Source of the DNA: Cololabis saira
Lineage: Eukaryota > Chordata > Actinopteri > Beloniformes > Belonidae
Reading direction: 5' to 3'
Assembly: GCF_033807715.1 (NCBI RefSeq)
Contig: NC_084607.1
Location: 15,610,941-15,674,940, forward strand
DNA length: 64,000 nt
Under the pieces are notes generated by a model. That model saw only the letters and a list, made by a program, of their open reading frames with translations, had not been told where the DNA came from and ran no database searches. A program made the translations under genes and the position numbers. Of this stretch, positions 1 to 11,810 are shown one piece after another (position 1 is the stretch's first letter; every line of letters begins with the position of its first letter).

Positions 1-600
1 TATTAATTTGTCTCTGTAAGTTGTTTAGGACAAAAGTTGCACCACATACTATGTCGGTGTTTAGAGTTTTCTGGTCGGGGTTCGCAGTACAAGGATAAAA
101 AATAAAGCCTTTGGGAGATGATTTCAGGTTGGCACCTGACAAATTCTGAAAGAAGACACTTTGATGATAACAAAAAGTAGATGACATAAATAATAGGGGT
201 TACCCTTGAAACCCATTTTCCTTCTAGACCAAGGAGGTTTTAAGTTCTTTTAGGTGTGGTTGCTAGGGTGGTTGCTAGGGTAGTTAGGGTCTTAAAAGTT
301 GTTGATAGGTGGTTGCTAGGTTGTTTTGGTCGTTGCTAGGTGGTTGCAGCAAAAATAAATGTGTTTATTAGTCTCTGTGGCTTGTATGTATGATAGGATA
401 TGCTACTTTGCCAATCTCAAATTTCAATTTTCTGGTCTGGAGTTAGATGCAATTAAGTGTAAAAACGAAGCCTTTCAGACATTAGTTGATCTTGGCACTG
501 ACCAAATTCTGAAACTAGACATTTAAAGGATTAAAAAAAATCAGGTGGCATAAAAAAATCCGGGGGGTGCGCGTGGACCCCCCTTTCCATCTAGACTATT
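1..600. repeat. Diverged tandem duplication with a TTGCTAG minisatellite
   Basis: Two blocks, about 1-232 and 358-595, align in the same order. Shared landmarks are a TCTCTGT start, TTTCTGGTC, AAGCCTTT, GGCACTGAC/GGCACCTGAC, AAATTCTGAAA and CTAGAC. They differ by many substitutions and small indels, so the duplication is old. Between them (about 236-352) lie imperfect copies of GGTGGTTGCTAGG. No coding signal is visible. I cannot assign a repeat family. Confidence 0.6.
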
Positions 601-1136
601 AAGTCTCAGGTTTATTTCCAGGAAGACGATTTGCTTCCTCAGTGATGGCCTCCTTCCTCACAGTAAAACATGCCTGGGAGAAAGCACGACAAGAAAAGTG
701 AAACAAAGATTGAAACAAAAAAGGTGAAGGCTTAACTCATACTGAGCTTTAAATGTGTGATTAAAGAAAAACCTGAGGAGCCCAACCTGAAATAGTTTGC
801 TTAAAATCTCCTGAGAGGACCAGAGGCAACTTAATGAAGACAAGTTCAGACAAAGCAGGAGCATACCGATAAATCGAAGGATAAGGACATATGATGTGCA
901 GTACGTTTAAACAAATTTTTGTTTAAATGCATTCAATTAGTTCTCTATGAAACAAAAAATATATTAAAAAAAAAAGATTGTTTCTGAAAACCTAAATATA
1001 TATTATTCCTTAAACTATTCCTGCTGGGATTTTACTGTGTGAAAAAAGATTTTAATGGTGAGTTTCTTCCAAGTCTCTCTTCAGATTTGATTCAATATTT
1101 TGGGATTTATGTGTGTGTAATATATATATATATGTA

Positions 1137-1199
<63 letters not shown>

Positions 1200-2403
1200 C
1201 AGACATTATGATGTTAAACTTAGAATCGGACTTACATCCAATACCTATTATATCCTACCAGTTAACAACCCTGTAAGCCGTCAAGAGACGACAAGCTGCA
1301 GGTTAAATGACATCCTACAAACTGTGGCGAATCAGTTTCAGAAACAGATTATTCGACTGGAACTAGAGAAGAACATGGGGTTCCCTCATGTGTCTATACT
1401 CCAACAATCCAAGCTCTAGCATAGATGTTCCTCCTCCTGATATGAGACTTCCTGGTTATTTATGTTATCACTTTGACAAGCAGACAAACGAGCCACTAAT
1501 ATCTCGATTCCAGCTCTCAACCAAGCGACTAAAGCCAGTCGACTCCCACTGCGGTCAGACTCCAGACCAGTCATCTGCTTCACTCTCCACAAAGTTTAGA
1601 CTGCTGCCTCTCGCACACTATTGAACCAAGAAATGATGAAGTAGTTAACCATTTTCAATTGGCAATTCAAATTTAACTTTATTTATATTGCACCAACTGA
1701 CAACAAAGGCCACTTTAAGGCTTTTTACCGATAAGTAAATTCCAAAACAGTCCAACTCTATTTACTACGTTTAATTACAGTCACCAGCCGCATTACAGTA
1801 TTAGGTACATCTGATAAATGGCGAGTCTATTTGTATCAGGTGTACTTAACAAAGGGCCCCGAGAGTGGATTTTCAAATTTGGTCCGATTAGTCCCAGGCA
1901 AATGAATTAAAGAATGTGAGGGGTTGAAAACTTAAAATAAACATCCGCAAATCTTGGTTTTCTGCAACAAACTTAGGTACAACTCATCTGCCAAACATAC
2001 TAGGGAGTGTCTATCACCGTCTACCATTAACCCTGGATTAGTCATCAATACAAGGACAGTAGCTCAGACCTGTCAATTTGCAGTCCTATTATTCTTTCAC
2101 ATGAGAAAAATATCACACACTACCTGGTATGTGTTTTTTTTTGTTAGTAACGAACCAGTCTGCTGTGCATAAAAGCCTGAAGACCTACAGGACCACAAAA
2201 ACAAGACAAAGACTCTACTCTGTTAAATCTGACAGAAAAAAGAATAAATGTGTGAGGCTTGTAGTGTTGACCTCTTCCTCTTAAATTCAGTCTGCAAAAT
2301 TTTCCATTCAATGTGCATGTTCTTTGAGGGTCATACCAACCTTGCACACAATCTGTTCTGCAGAGCAGACAAAACAGCAGGCATCAAGGCAAAAAGCAAA
2401 GGC

Positions 2404-2439
<36 letters not shown>

Positions 2440-3680
2440 AGGATTTCTAAAAGTGATCATTTTAAAGATCTGAAAGATAAGTCATATTAGAGATCCAAAC
2501 CAGAATTATGTAAACAACATACTTTGACAGACGATTAGTTTTAAATGAATCAAATATACTAACTGGAGTCTCCAATGATGAGCAGCTTAAAGAGATGATT
2601 GTAGTCTTTCCCTGCCATTTGAAGGGTCTCTTATTGAATTTCCCAGTAAAACCAGTTTCATAGGAAGAGGGGATCTCCCTTCTTTGCACGTGCACATACA
2701 GTTTTGTTTTTGCTTAGTTCCACTTCTGGATATGACCAGGTGAGAACGGCTGAAGAGTTTCTCCACGGATCACCGGCATTATTCTCTGGTCAGAAGGACA
2801 TTTCTGGTAGAATGTCTTGTTTTATGTTTGGCTTTGTGCCACGGTTTCACTTCAGATGTTCACAACATCCTCTCTGGTTTCAGTATAAAACAAACGCAGC
2901 AACAGGCAAAACGCGTGGCCTTTTTGGAAGAACTCTGCATCTATGATTCATGCTCGTGTGCCAACATTGGCTGCATGGTTCCACCTTAGTTCCAGTTACA
3001 CCCAGTGACGCTGCTGCAGGGGACTTCCAGTTTTGTCAATGCAGGATCCACTCCCACCTGCGGTTGTAGTCCCACATCGAGCATACACTCTTCAAGTCTC
3101 CATGGTGGGGATATTTTGTAGTTGTAGTAGGGGTCATAAATGACTTACTACTTTGAACTCATAACTCTATCCCTTTTTGTAAAAATGCCAAAAAAAACAG
3201 AGATGTTCCTCTTTTCCACTGCAGCTAAGCGAAGGTTCCTTTAATTGATCCGTTTATTTCACTTCCTCAAGCAGTTGGGCAAAAAGCGACCTCTTCCCTG
3301 TTTCTTGTCACAAAAATGGCTCACTTCTTCTGTTCAGGATGCAAAGGTGCTAAACAAAGACACAGAGGAAACGAGAGGTTAGACCCAGCCATATTAATAT
3401 GATTATCAGTGAATTTGTTTGTTTGTTTTATGGTGTGTGTACAGCCTAGCCCCCTCCTATCCTTCCTGGCAGCCCTTCAAACAGCTGAGTCACTAAAGAT
3501 AAGTTCCTCACTCTGCTTTATCCTCTCATCCTATAATTTAGCTGAGACAGCTACTGTACTCCAGAAACTGTGACAAAAGCTCCCAATCAGTGTGTTTTTT
3601 TTTTCATCCTACAGGACCCCATGTCATAATTCTTAACATGTGGACAACCTTTCCATTCATTCACATCTCTTCATTGCTCT
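601..3680. other. No recognisable gene; low-complexity tracts
   Basis: Nothing here can be assigned. A (TA)n tract with a few interruptions runs 1119-1194, and a 31-base poly(A) run sits at 2408-2438, which may be a retrotransposon tail. The short reading frames (for example 1388-1624) match no family I know and have no consistent splice context. Confidence 0.5.
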
Positions 3681-3686
3681 AATATC

Positions 3687-3750
3687 CTAGCCGTAGGGTA
3701 TGGCGTAAGCTCTGCGTCAATTTAACGCAGAACCATAAATCAGCCTTTAG
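3687..3750. mobile_element. Short MITE fragment, same family as 31750-31906
   Basis: The segment contains AACGCAGAACCATAAATCAG and GCCGTAGGGTATGGCGTAAG. The first is the reverse complement (with few differences) of the left end of the element at 31750, and the second resembles its inner part. This looks like a solo or internally deleted terminal-repeat copy. Family assignment (Harbinger-like) is only a guess. Confidence 0.5.
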
Positions 3751-4317
3751 CCGTAAGGTCCCAGTCTTTCCTGTTTTCATGGAAAACTGTCGTAACATCA
3801 GCCAGCCAAGTTCCGCTATTTTACACAGTAATAGTCAGTTAAACTAAGCACATTTGACTTGTTTAAGTATAGCGTAACATTAAATACGCAGCATTTATTT
3901 TGGGCAACGCGCATTTGAAGAGTTATCGATCTTGTAGTTCTGGAGTCTAGAGGACGATTCTCTCGTTTCATTTCTTTAGTGTTGTTTAAGGATGTAACAG
4001 CCAAAACTGTCCTGACATTTCGTGTAAAACTAAAGGAAAATATCCTTTTTAAAAGTGCCATACCTTGATTTAAAAGTCATGTTTTGGTTCATCATAAAGC
4101 AAATCTCTGGGAGCAAATCCAGGGCGTAAATTGGGTATGGCAAGGTACGGCAGCCGCCACACCTTGGCTTCAAGGGTTAAATGTAAATGTTTGTTTTTTT
4201 AAATACATTTATGGAATTACTCTGTGTCTTTGTATTGATTATTCTATAACTTAATACATATAGAATAACTAAAAATGCAAATCAGAACAACATGATCGAT
4301 TTCACTAGTTATTACTA

Positions 4318-4711
4318 CACTGCAAAAACTCAAAATCTTAACAAGAATATTTGTCTTATTTCTAGTTAAAATTTTATTTTTAGTCAAAAAAAATCATTAC
4401 ATTTAAGACAAGACTCAAAAACAACCATTTTCACCTGTTTCAAGTAGATTTTCAATTAAAATAAGTAGAAAAATCTGCCAATGGAACAAGATTGTTTTGC
4501 TTGTAATGAGAAGATAAATCTTGTCCCACTGGCAGATTCTCCTACTTATTTCAAGTGAAAATTTACTTGAAACAGGTGAAAATGGTCAAATAAGTTATTT
4601 TTCTGGTGATGACTCTTGTTTTAAGCGTAATGAGATTTTTTGACTAAAAATTAGACATTTTAACTAGAAATAAGACAAATATTCCTGGTAAGATTTTGAG
4701 TTTTTGCGGTG
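4318..4711. mobile_element. Fold-back (long inverted repeat) MITE
   Basis: The sequence begins CACTGCAAAAACTCAAAATC and ends with nearly the reverse complement (GATTTTGAGTTTTTGCGGTG). The whole unit is a long imperfect palindrome centred near 4500, around an AATCTTGTCCCACTGGCAGA segment that pairs with the left arm. It has no coding capacity. A second, partly truncated copy follows at 4773-5127 and a partial one lies in fus intron 6 at 50133-50330, so this is a dispersed family. Transcribed copies would form a strong hairpin. Confidence 0.8.
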
Positions 4712-4772
4712 TGTGTACAGGACTGTCTCAGAAAATTAGAATATTGTGATAAATTCCTTTATTTTCTGTAAT

Positions 4773-5127
4773 GATTTTCACTTAAAATAAGTAGAATAAA
4801 ATCTCATTACACTTAAAAAAAGACTCATCACTGGAAAAAAACAACAATTTTCACCTGTTTCAAGTAGATTTTCACTTGAAATAAGTAGAAAAATCTGCCA
4901 ATGGAACAAGATTGTTTGTAATGAGAAGATAAATCTTGTCCCACTGGCAGATTTTTCTACTTATTTCAAGTGAAAATTTACTTGAAACAGGTGAAAATGG
5001 TCAAATAAGTTATTTTTCTGGTAATGACTCTTGTTTTAAGTGTAATGAGATTTTTTGACTAAAAATTGAGACATTTTAACTAGAAATAAGACAAATATTC
5101 CTGGTAAGATTTTGAGTTTTTGCAGTG
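4773..5127. mobile_element. Second fold-back MITE copy, left end truncated
   Basis: From about 4773 the sequence repeats the family at 4318-4711, including the central palindrome and the terminal GAGTTTTTGCAGTG. The left end lacks the first ~50 bases and is joined to an unrelated repeat-like stretch (4713-4772, containing CTGTCTCAGAAAATTAGAAT). The two copies in direct succession suggest nested or successive insertions. Confidence 0.75.
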
Positions 5128-5199
5128 AGCGAGACTGCATTTGAAAAAGTTCCAATTTTCTTGACCACACAGATAAGCTCCATAGACTTCTGTGATGAG

Positions 5200-6680
5200 T
5201 ATTTGCTGGACGTGTTGATTGATACTCTAGTTAAGTTCTGTGACTATAACCTTGCCATACCTTAGCTTTGACTGAATTGACGCCACTGGAGCAAAGACAG
5301 ACAACGTGATTAAGCAGGATTCAAATACCCTGTCTTTCAAATGCAGCAATCAAACTAGAATTTAAACAGAAAACCCTCTGAGCAGTGGCGGTCGTCATGG
5401 TAACGGTCCCTGGTCACGTGTTCGTAATTGACCAGTAAACTTTAATCAAAATGATCAGGTTTAGTTACAACTACAGCTATCGCGGCCCAAAAATTGTAAT
5501 TTTTCTATCTCGCTCTGACGAAAATGACACGCCAAACTCCCCCTGGACGTTTAACTGTTATTAAAATGAAATCAAAGCCTCAGTACTTTGATTTTACCTA
5601 ACTGGACCGTTCACGTGTTGGTCAGTCCGGAACAAGCAAGTTTAGTCGTGAAGCTCCTAACCAGCAGATAGAAGCCACGCACAGACACTAACTCATTACA
5701 AATGACTACAATCTCGTAAAAGTTTATCCAGAAACAACTAATATTTTCTTTATGTTTTAAAAACGTTACTCTAAATCCCGTGGTGTATCGCTATGGGGTG
5801 TGTTTCGGGCCTGCCGGCCGGGACGTCGGAAGAACTCCGTAGACACGAGTCAAGAAGCCATAGTAGAATAAAATAAATAAGTAAGATACGTACTTTAGTG
5901 GTGTGGTTGAGTTTGAGTGTATATTCTCGGGGTTACAGCAGGTTTCTCTGGTGTGGAGCTGGATCCTCCGCAGCGGTGACCGACCACACCTGACTGACTG
6001 ATGACCCGCTCATCATCATGCTGCCTTCACTGCCGCACGGAAACCCCGACACCCGGCGAAAAACCTTCATATGCACTTTATTTAAATCTCCACGGGAAGA
6101 TGTTTTGTACAATTACATTTTTGATAAGCAGTGATGTGGAGGAAATACCTTCATTAAATTTAGAACCATTAGAACCAAAAAACTAAAACTAATTTGAATA
6201 AATGGGGGTAACTAAGTGTTAGGATTTCAGGAAATTGTTAAGAGCTTAAAGAATTTCTAACACTGGTGGGCTTTCTCTTTATATTCAAAGTAACCTCGTA
6301 TTTAGCAAGACACGGAGCCCCCCCCTGGCGTTACGGGTAGACAATCAGATGTAGGGATTAAATACAATACACATAGGCCTACCAATGTTGAGAGGAGACA
6401 TTGGGGGGGAAATAGGTGGTTTACCTACATTATGTAGATTTATTGCAAAATTATGGACACAATTATGTGTGTATTATGCCTATGGAAGGATGCATGTATA
6501 TGGATGGATATATATGAATGCTTATGTATGCATGTATGTGTAGATGAGTGATGTATGTATGTGTATACAGGTATAAATAAGTGCATGTATATGTATGTAT
6601 GTATGCACAGCAATGTATATACAGTATAGGCGGGTTTGGTGCGTGTGGATGAATGTATGCACGTGTGTAAATATGAACAT
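5200..6680. other. Unassigned region; CpG-rich stretch near 5.8-6.06 kb
   Basis: No gene can be named. Within it, about 5790-5850 and 5930-6060 are visibly richer in CG dinucleotides than the surroundings (GGCCTGCCGGCCGGGACGTC at 5808). A promoter or first exon is possible here. On the minus strand, an ATG near 6019 opens only about 28 codons. I see no matching downstream exon, so this stays unresolved. Confidence 0.3.
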
Positions 6681-6724
6681 CTTGATGCTGTTTATGCTGC
6701 TATTTATTTACTTTTTTCTTATTT

Positions 6725-6730
<6 letters not shown>

Positions 6731-6822
<92 letters not shown>
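6731..6822. repeat. (TA)n / (CA)n compound microsatellite
   Basis: An uninterrupted TA run of roughly 55 bases is followed by ACACACACAC and a second TA run. Reading frames across it (Ile-Tyr repeats on both strands) are artefacts. Confidence 0.95.
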
Positions 6823-7009
6823 TCTTCCCCGTAGCTGGCTCCACCAATGACATTCAGGTGCAAAAGACACCCCCCCTTTTAGTATAAATTCAACTGGACT
6901 GATGACCACCGTGTGCATTTCTCTCCTACCTTGTGGTCTGAAAGAATTGTACCTCCTGCCGGAAAAATATTGTGTTTGACATATTAAAAGCTTGTATTAA
7001 CTTGATTCT

Positions 7010-8640
7010 ATTCCACTAGTTTCCCTATGGTTCGCCAGACAAACGAACACAGAATCTTTCATAAGGCTTGCATTATGGGGGAAGGTCAATGTGATAAAAA
7101 TGGTGGTTACACCGCAAATTAATTATGTGCTTATGATGTTGCCAATAACTGTACCTTCTCAGATATTTAAACAGTATGATACAAGAATTAAAGAATTCTT
7201 ATGGGACAGGAAAAGGCCCAGAATTAAATTTAGTAAAATGTGTTCTCCCAGAGACAGAGGAGGTCTGGGATTGCCAGACCCGAGATTGTATTATGTCCCC
7301 TTTGAAATGGCCAAAATAGCCTATCACTGGAAAAACGACAACCAGCTAGAGTGGGTTAGTATTGAAAATAAGCTCTCATCCCCTTTCACTCCTATTGATA
7401 GATTCTCACAGTCCTCACATAATGTAGTGAACCCTACTATGTCTCACTCCAAAGAGATCTGGATCAAAATACATAAAATGCATACATTATCACATTTTAA
7501 ACACATATATTCTTCTTTGTGGCACAACCCCATAATCAGCAAAGGGAAGACGTCAGTATATTGGAAGGAATGGCACCGTAATGGACTATGTCATATTGCT
7601 GATCTATATGAGGAAGGGGTGTTTATGTTATTCTCTGATATAAAAAGAAAATAACAATCTCCAAGGAAATGGACATTCCTGGAAATATCTACAGATCAGA
7701 GACTTGTCACATCCAGGATTCCGTACAAGGATGGAAATCACATCATGGACTATTTCACATTACCTGCAGTGTCACAGAGCCAGTATATTCTATAGAACAA
7801 CCAACCAGTTGCTCAGTGATGACTGTTGGGGCCTGAAAATAACATGGGAGAGAGACCTGGGATGTTTGATGGATAAAGACGAGTGGCTGAGAATCATATC
7901 TAACAATGGGAAACACATTAGGGAAGCTAAAGGGAAATTTACACAATATAGAATAACACAGGTATTACTGGACTCCACATAGACTCAACAGAGCAGGTAT
8001 AATAAATAATAACTTGTGTATTGGAAATGTCAAACACACATAGGCACTCTACTACACTGCATCTGGGATTGTCCTGTCATTCTGCCTTTCTGGAAAACGG
8101 TCGTGAACAATCTGATCAACTGGTTGGGAAGCGACATACCATTATCTCCCAGATTATGCCTATTAGGGGACAGAAGCCAAATACACACCATAATAAGTGG
8201 ATCATTCTCTGTAATCATGGCAGGGACTACAATGGCTGCCAGGACAATATTTAAATTGTGGAAAACACCCAAACCCCCTGAACTGAAAGAGTGGATAAAC
8301 ATCATGATAGCTTCATATGAACTCATGCTCAACAGGTTGAACAATACAAACAAGAGCAAGGCACCAGTCTGGGACTCGTTCTGGGCTCACGTCACATTGC
8401 CTGATGAGCCTACAGTATGAATACCTCCCTGTATCCAGCACTATGCCCTCTTTTCCAACAGTAACATTCACACTGACAGTATCTTTTGTTTATTTTGGTT
8501 TTGCTGTGACACTGATACTACATGTGATGTATATAATAAGAAATGTCTCACAATGTAAAGTTTTGTACTGTCAAACACCAAAGACTAAGGAAATAAAAAC
8601 AAAAAAAAGAATTACATTTTTGATGAATCGATGTAAAAGT
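7010..8640 (+). pseudogene. Broken L1-type LINE, 3' part of ORF2
   Basis: The frame from about 7063 reads WGKVNVIKMVVTPQINY, then FLWDRKRPRIKF and GGLGLPDPRLYYVPFEMAKI. This is the conserved stretch after the reverse-transcriptase core of L1/Tx1-type ORF2. Further pieces lie in shifted frames at 7704-7982 and 8016-8420; the latter contains the C-terminal cysteine/histidine cluster (YWKCQTHIGTLLHCIWDCPV, then FWKTVV). Stops and frameshifts separate the pieces, and the endonuclease and RT catalytic core are absent. It is therefore a 5'-truncated dead copy. An A-rich tail region lies near 8590-8640. Not a host gene. Confidence 0.88.
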
Positions 8641-8688
8641 AGGTCCTATTTCTCTTAATTTTGTATTACTTTCTTCAGACACGCAATA

Positions 8689-8741
<53 letters not shown>
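8689..8741. repeat. (TA)n microsatellite
   Basis: A run of about 26 TA units lies just after the L1 3' end. Confidence 0.95.
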
Positions 8742-8747
<6 letters not shown>

Positions 8748-8766
8748 TCTAATATTTCTAAAAGAG

Positions 8767-8780
8767 ACACTAGAGGGCAG
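8767..8780 (+). promoter_or_regulatory. CTCF-like motif
   Basis: ACACTAGAGGGCAG matches the vertebrate CTCF core (CCASYAGRKGGCRS) at all but the first base. It lies in a short non-repeat gap between the L1 and LINE fragments. A motif this short can occur by chance, so occupancy is unproven. Confidence 0.4.
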
Positions 8781-8814
8781 CCTAGAGTCGCAGATCAAAT
8801 TCCCATTAAACTAA

Positions 8815-9009
8815 ATCAGAATCAGAATCAGGTTTATTGACCAAGTCAGGTCAAACACGACAGGGAATTTGACTCTTTTTTTTCACTCACTGTATAGTAA
8901 ATAGACAAACGACGAATCTTATTAACATGTATTTTTAAAAAGTGAAAGGTGCAGCAGTATGAGGTAGACATGATTATTGAAAGGTGCATTGTTACAGCAT
9001 ATGATTGTG

Positions 9010-9048
<39 letters not shown>

Positions 9049-9225
9049 GCGCAGTAGTTGATTACTCTGAGACTCTATGAGTGATGAGAGTTCATCAGAG
9101 CAACAGCTTGAGGGAAGAAACTGTCTATGAGTCTGGAGGTTTTGGCTACAGTTCTCTGTAGAGCCGTCCAGAGGGCAGGAGTTCAACCAGACTGTGTCCT
9201 GGGTGTGAGGGGTCTGCAGAGATGT
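8815..9225 (-). mobile_element. LINE 3' end (copy A), Jockey/L2-like
   Basis: This is the same element as 30178-31010 and 31197-31560. It contains the CAACCAGACTGTGTCCTG, CAGCTTGAGGGAAGAAACTG and GGTGCAGCAGTATGAGGTAG segments. On the minus strand it encodes remnants of the reverse-transcriptase C-terminus. The tail is an ATTCTG-type repeat at 8815-8835. An embedded (TTA)n of about 12 units lies at 9010-9049. Confidence 0.8.
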
Positions 9226-9229
9226 AAAT

Positions 9230-10926
9230 AGATAATCACTACAAAATGAATGAATAAATCATTCATTTTAAAGTGGCTGCAATGAAACACGAACCAACAA
9301 AGACAGAGAAGCAAAAGGAGGTACCCAAAAATGCTTATAATTGCCATAATTAATTAAAAGTAAAAATCAACATTATTTTCAGGTAAGTAACTGAGAAGAG
9401 ACTGAAAAAGAGACACTCAAAATGTTGGTACAGTATTTCTTGTCAGTATTTGGGTTTTGTTCCAATGAAAGCTGGTGGTTGTTTTCACTCGGTACTCAAT
9501 TTTAATTGGTATAAAAAAAGGTTTCTTCATGAGCTTTAAATAAGAAATGAGAAAATCCAGTTTACAAACAGGACTATTTATCTTCTTCTGAAATTTGTGT
9601 CACATGCCAAACCCTGGTGCGTTCAGCAGTTTCATGATCCTAAATCCTCTCTGGTCTGTTTATCAAGTTATTATTGTTGTGCACATCTTGTTTTTTGTGG
9701 TGAGAAAAAGTCTGTTGACATAAATGTATTAAAATATTCAATGTGAGTATCAGCTGCCCCAGACATGAAGCCTCGAGGTAACTGTGACAATCGACTTCTT
9801 GCAGCAGGACAGTTACTGGTGTGTAATCGCATTAACTTTGCGACTGCTAAAAAGTCAAACTGACGTTTAAGTCTATTATTACAAACGTTTCAAGCCTTTC
9901 ATTTGGAAGATTTTGTAGTTTAAGCTTCCTTTTTATATTATTCTGGGACTTTGAAAACATTTTCCACTTTAATTCATTAAAAAAGTCACTTTATTAAAAA
10001 TTTCAAATCATAGAGAAAATATATACATATAATAAAAGAGAATAGTGTAGCTTCACTGTTAGGATTACTTACTATTTTTGTTTTTTAATCTTCCTCTTCG
10101 GTCAGACCACGGAGGAGATGTCCCAGGTGATGATGAATCCTTTCCCATCTCCATCAAGTCTCCCTCTCTGGTTTCTTGTTCATGTAGTTTCTACATGTAC
10201 AGGTTATTTTACTCTGGTCTCAGGTGCAGCCAGACACAGGTGGGTATAATTAAAATATTGTGATATTAAAAACACTGCGGTATGTGTGTAATAAGACATT
10301 ACAATTTTATCTGTCTGGATTTTATGAAATAGAAGTTTTTGTCCAATAAGATTTAAGAAAACCTTCAGTTTTCCTTCAGTCCCTTTAAAAAGATATGACC
10401 TAAGGTTTAATATTCAGTTTATACTAAATGCTGCTTGTATAGGCTGTAGATGTGTATATTTGAGGCATTCTGGGTTCAGCTCAGCTTGAGGATTGGACAA
10501 ATTCATGGTGAAGAGTTTCCATCAGTTTAAATCTTTATAAAAAGAAAAAAGTGACAGTTTTAACAGCTTTTGGACAAATACAATATTATCAGTGAGCCGT
10601 ATTTGAAGAAAACCCCCAAGATCTTCTGTGCTGCTTTTAGCTTTTGCTTAAAATTACATTTCACACCTGTTAATTATATTAATCTCATCCTGTGTTCTGA
10701 CATAAATCAAGGAAAATATCAAAACATCTTAACATTAACCTAGAAATGGAGAAATACCACTAGCAAATTTAAAATGGCTTTGCAGGTACATCTTTCCAGA
10801 TGTAGGTCTGATGATCTACCCAGAGTATATTTACATCTTTTCTCTCTCTGATTCTCAGAGAAAGCTCTGTGGCTGTCATTATTCAACATTTTGGATTGCA
10901 AGTGTGTGTGCATGTATGTATATACA

Positions 10927-10973
<47 letters not shown>

Positions 10974-11330
10974 AAAGAAAAACTCCCTTTAACAGTTACC
11001 TCTTCATTGTTAAAGCAGACCGATGGGAGAGGGGGGTTTGTTAAGGATCATCTTCTGTAGCCGATCAGTCCACATTTGGAGCAGCAGGCTGGTTTATCAA
11101 GGACTGAGACAAATTAATTTACAGTTTGTGTTTTTGTGGACCACTTAGGTCGCTCTACTGTGTCTCTTGTGTCCCTTTGCTGCCGAGCAGGTGGTGAAAT
11201 GACATTTACAGCCTTTATTATAAAAAAATAAAATAAAATAAAAAGCCTTCTACATGGGATTTAACAAAAAAAAAAAAACAGCTGAAAAACAGAGCAATAA
11301 GTATATATCATTAATTAAAAGTCAAGTTTG
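9230..11330. other. No recognisable gene; (TA)n at 10930-10969
   Basis: AT-rich sequence without a supported exon. The reading frame at 10078-10263 is short and matches nothing I know. The only clear feature is the (TA)n tract at 10930-10969. The 11213-11280 stretch is A/T-homopolymeric. Confidence 0.5.
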
Positions 11331-11391
11331 ATATTTCAATGCACAGAAATAAACTTAAAAAAATCCACACAAATAAAATGTACAATTACCT

Positions 11392-11397
11392 TTTATT
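11392..11397 (-). terminator. Probable srrm2 polyadenylation signal
   Basis: On the minus strand this reads AATAAA and is followed about 15 bases later by a GT-rich stretch (ATTTGTGTGG). This is the usual layout of a vertebrate poly(A) site. It lies about 370 bases after the proposed distal srrm2 stop codon. I noticed no AATAAA shortly after the alternative stop at 14937, which favours the distal end. Confidence 0.5.
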
Positions 11398-11767
11398 TTT
11401 CAAGATGAAATCAGTTTCAACAAAGAAAATCAACCACGTTTCATTTTCTGTTCACATTACACTGAAATCGGATATCCGTTACATGGTAATAACCAAATTA
11501 CTGACACCTCATATCTACAGGTAGAACACAACAATCAGTACAAGTACAGAGAAGCAGTGTTAAGAGTAAAGTTAAACTGTATGTGAAGGGTTCCTACTCA
11601 GCTCATAAAAAGAAACAGCAGCCCTGCATTATCACTGCTTACAAAAAAATACAATGATGATGACTGCATGTGACGGTCATAATCCACCGACCGCTGGCTC
11701 TGCAGTCCGTGTTGTGCAGTTGAGACGACACAGAAGAAGAGGAAGTGAGGCATCTAAAAGTGTTGGC

Positions 11768-11810
11768 TCATCTTCTTCGGCTGATGCTTAGTGACTGTCT
11801 GCTGCCACTC
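11768..11810 (-). CDS. srrm2: Proposed distal last coding exon of srrm2
   Basis: A strong acceptor (TTTCTTTCTGGCAG) precedes 43 coding bases. In the phase required by the donor at 14970 these read SGSRQSLSISRRR then stop, an RS-type ending like the human SRRM2 tail in character. The donor CAA|GTCAGT is moderate. In another phase the same bases read EWQQTVTKHQ..., so the RS reading could be a coincidence. The 3.16-kb intron contains a hAT insertion. Confidence 0.5.

Noticed and set aside
1039..1624. Two overlapping plus-strand frames near 1.0-1.6 kb as a gene
   Set aside because: The first crosses a (TA)n tract; neither has recognisable homology or splice sites.
7091..8420. Reverse-transcriptase-like gene as an intact element or retron
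   Set aside because: Frames are split by shifts and stops and lack the catalytic core; it is a dead L1 3' fragment.
11745..11810. EWQQTVTKHQPKKMSQHF as the end of a separate minus-strand gene
   Set aside because: It is phase 0 of the same exon; no upstream exon in that phase was found, whereas phase 2 joins srrm2.
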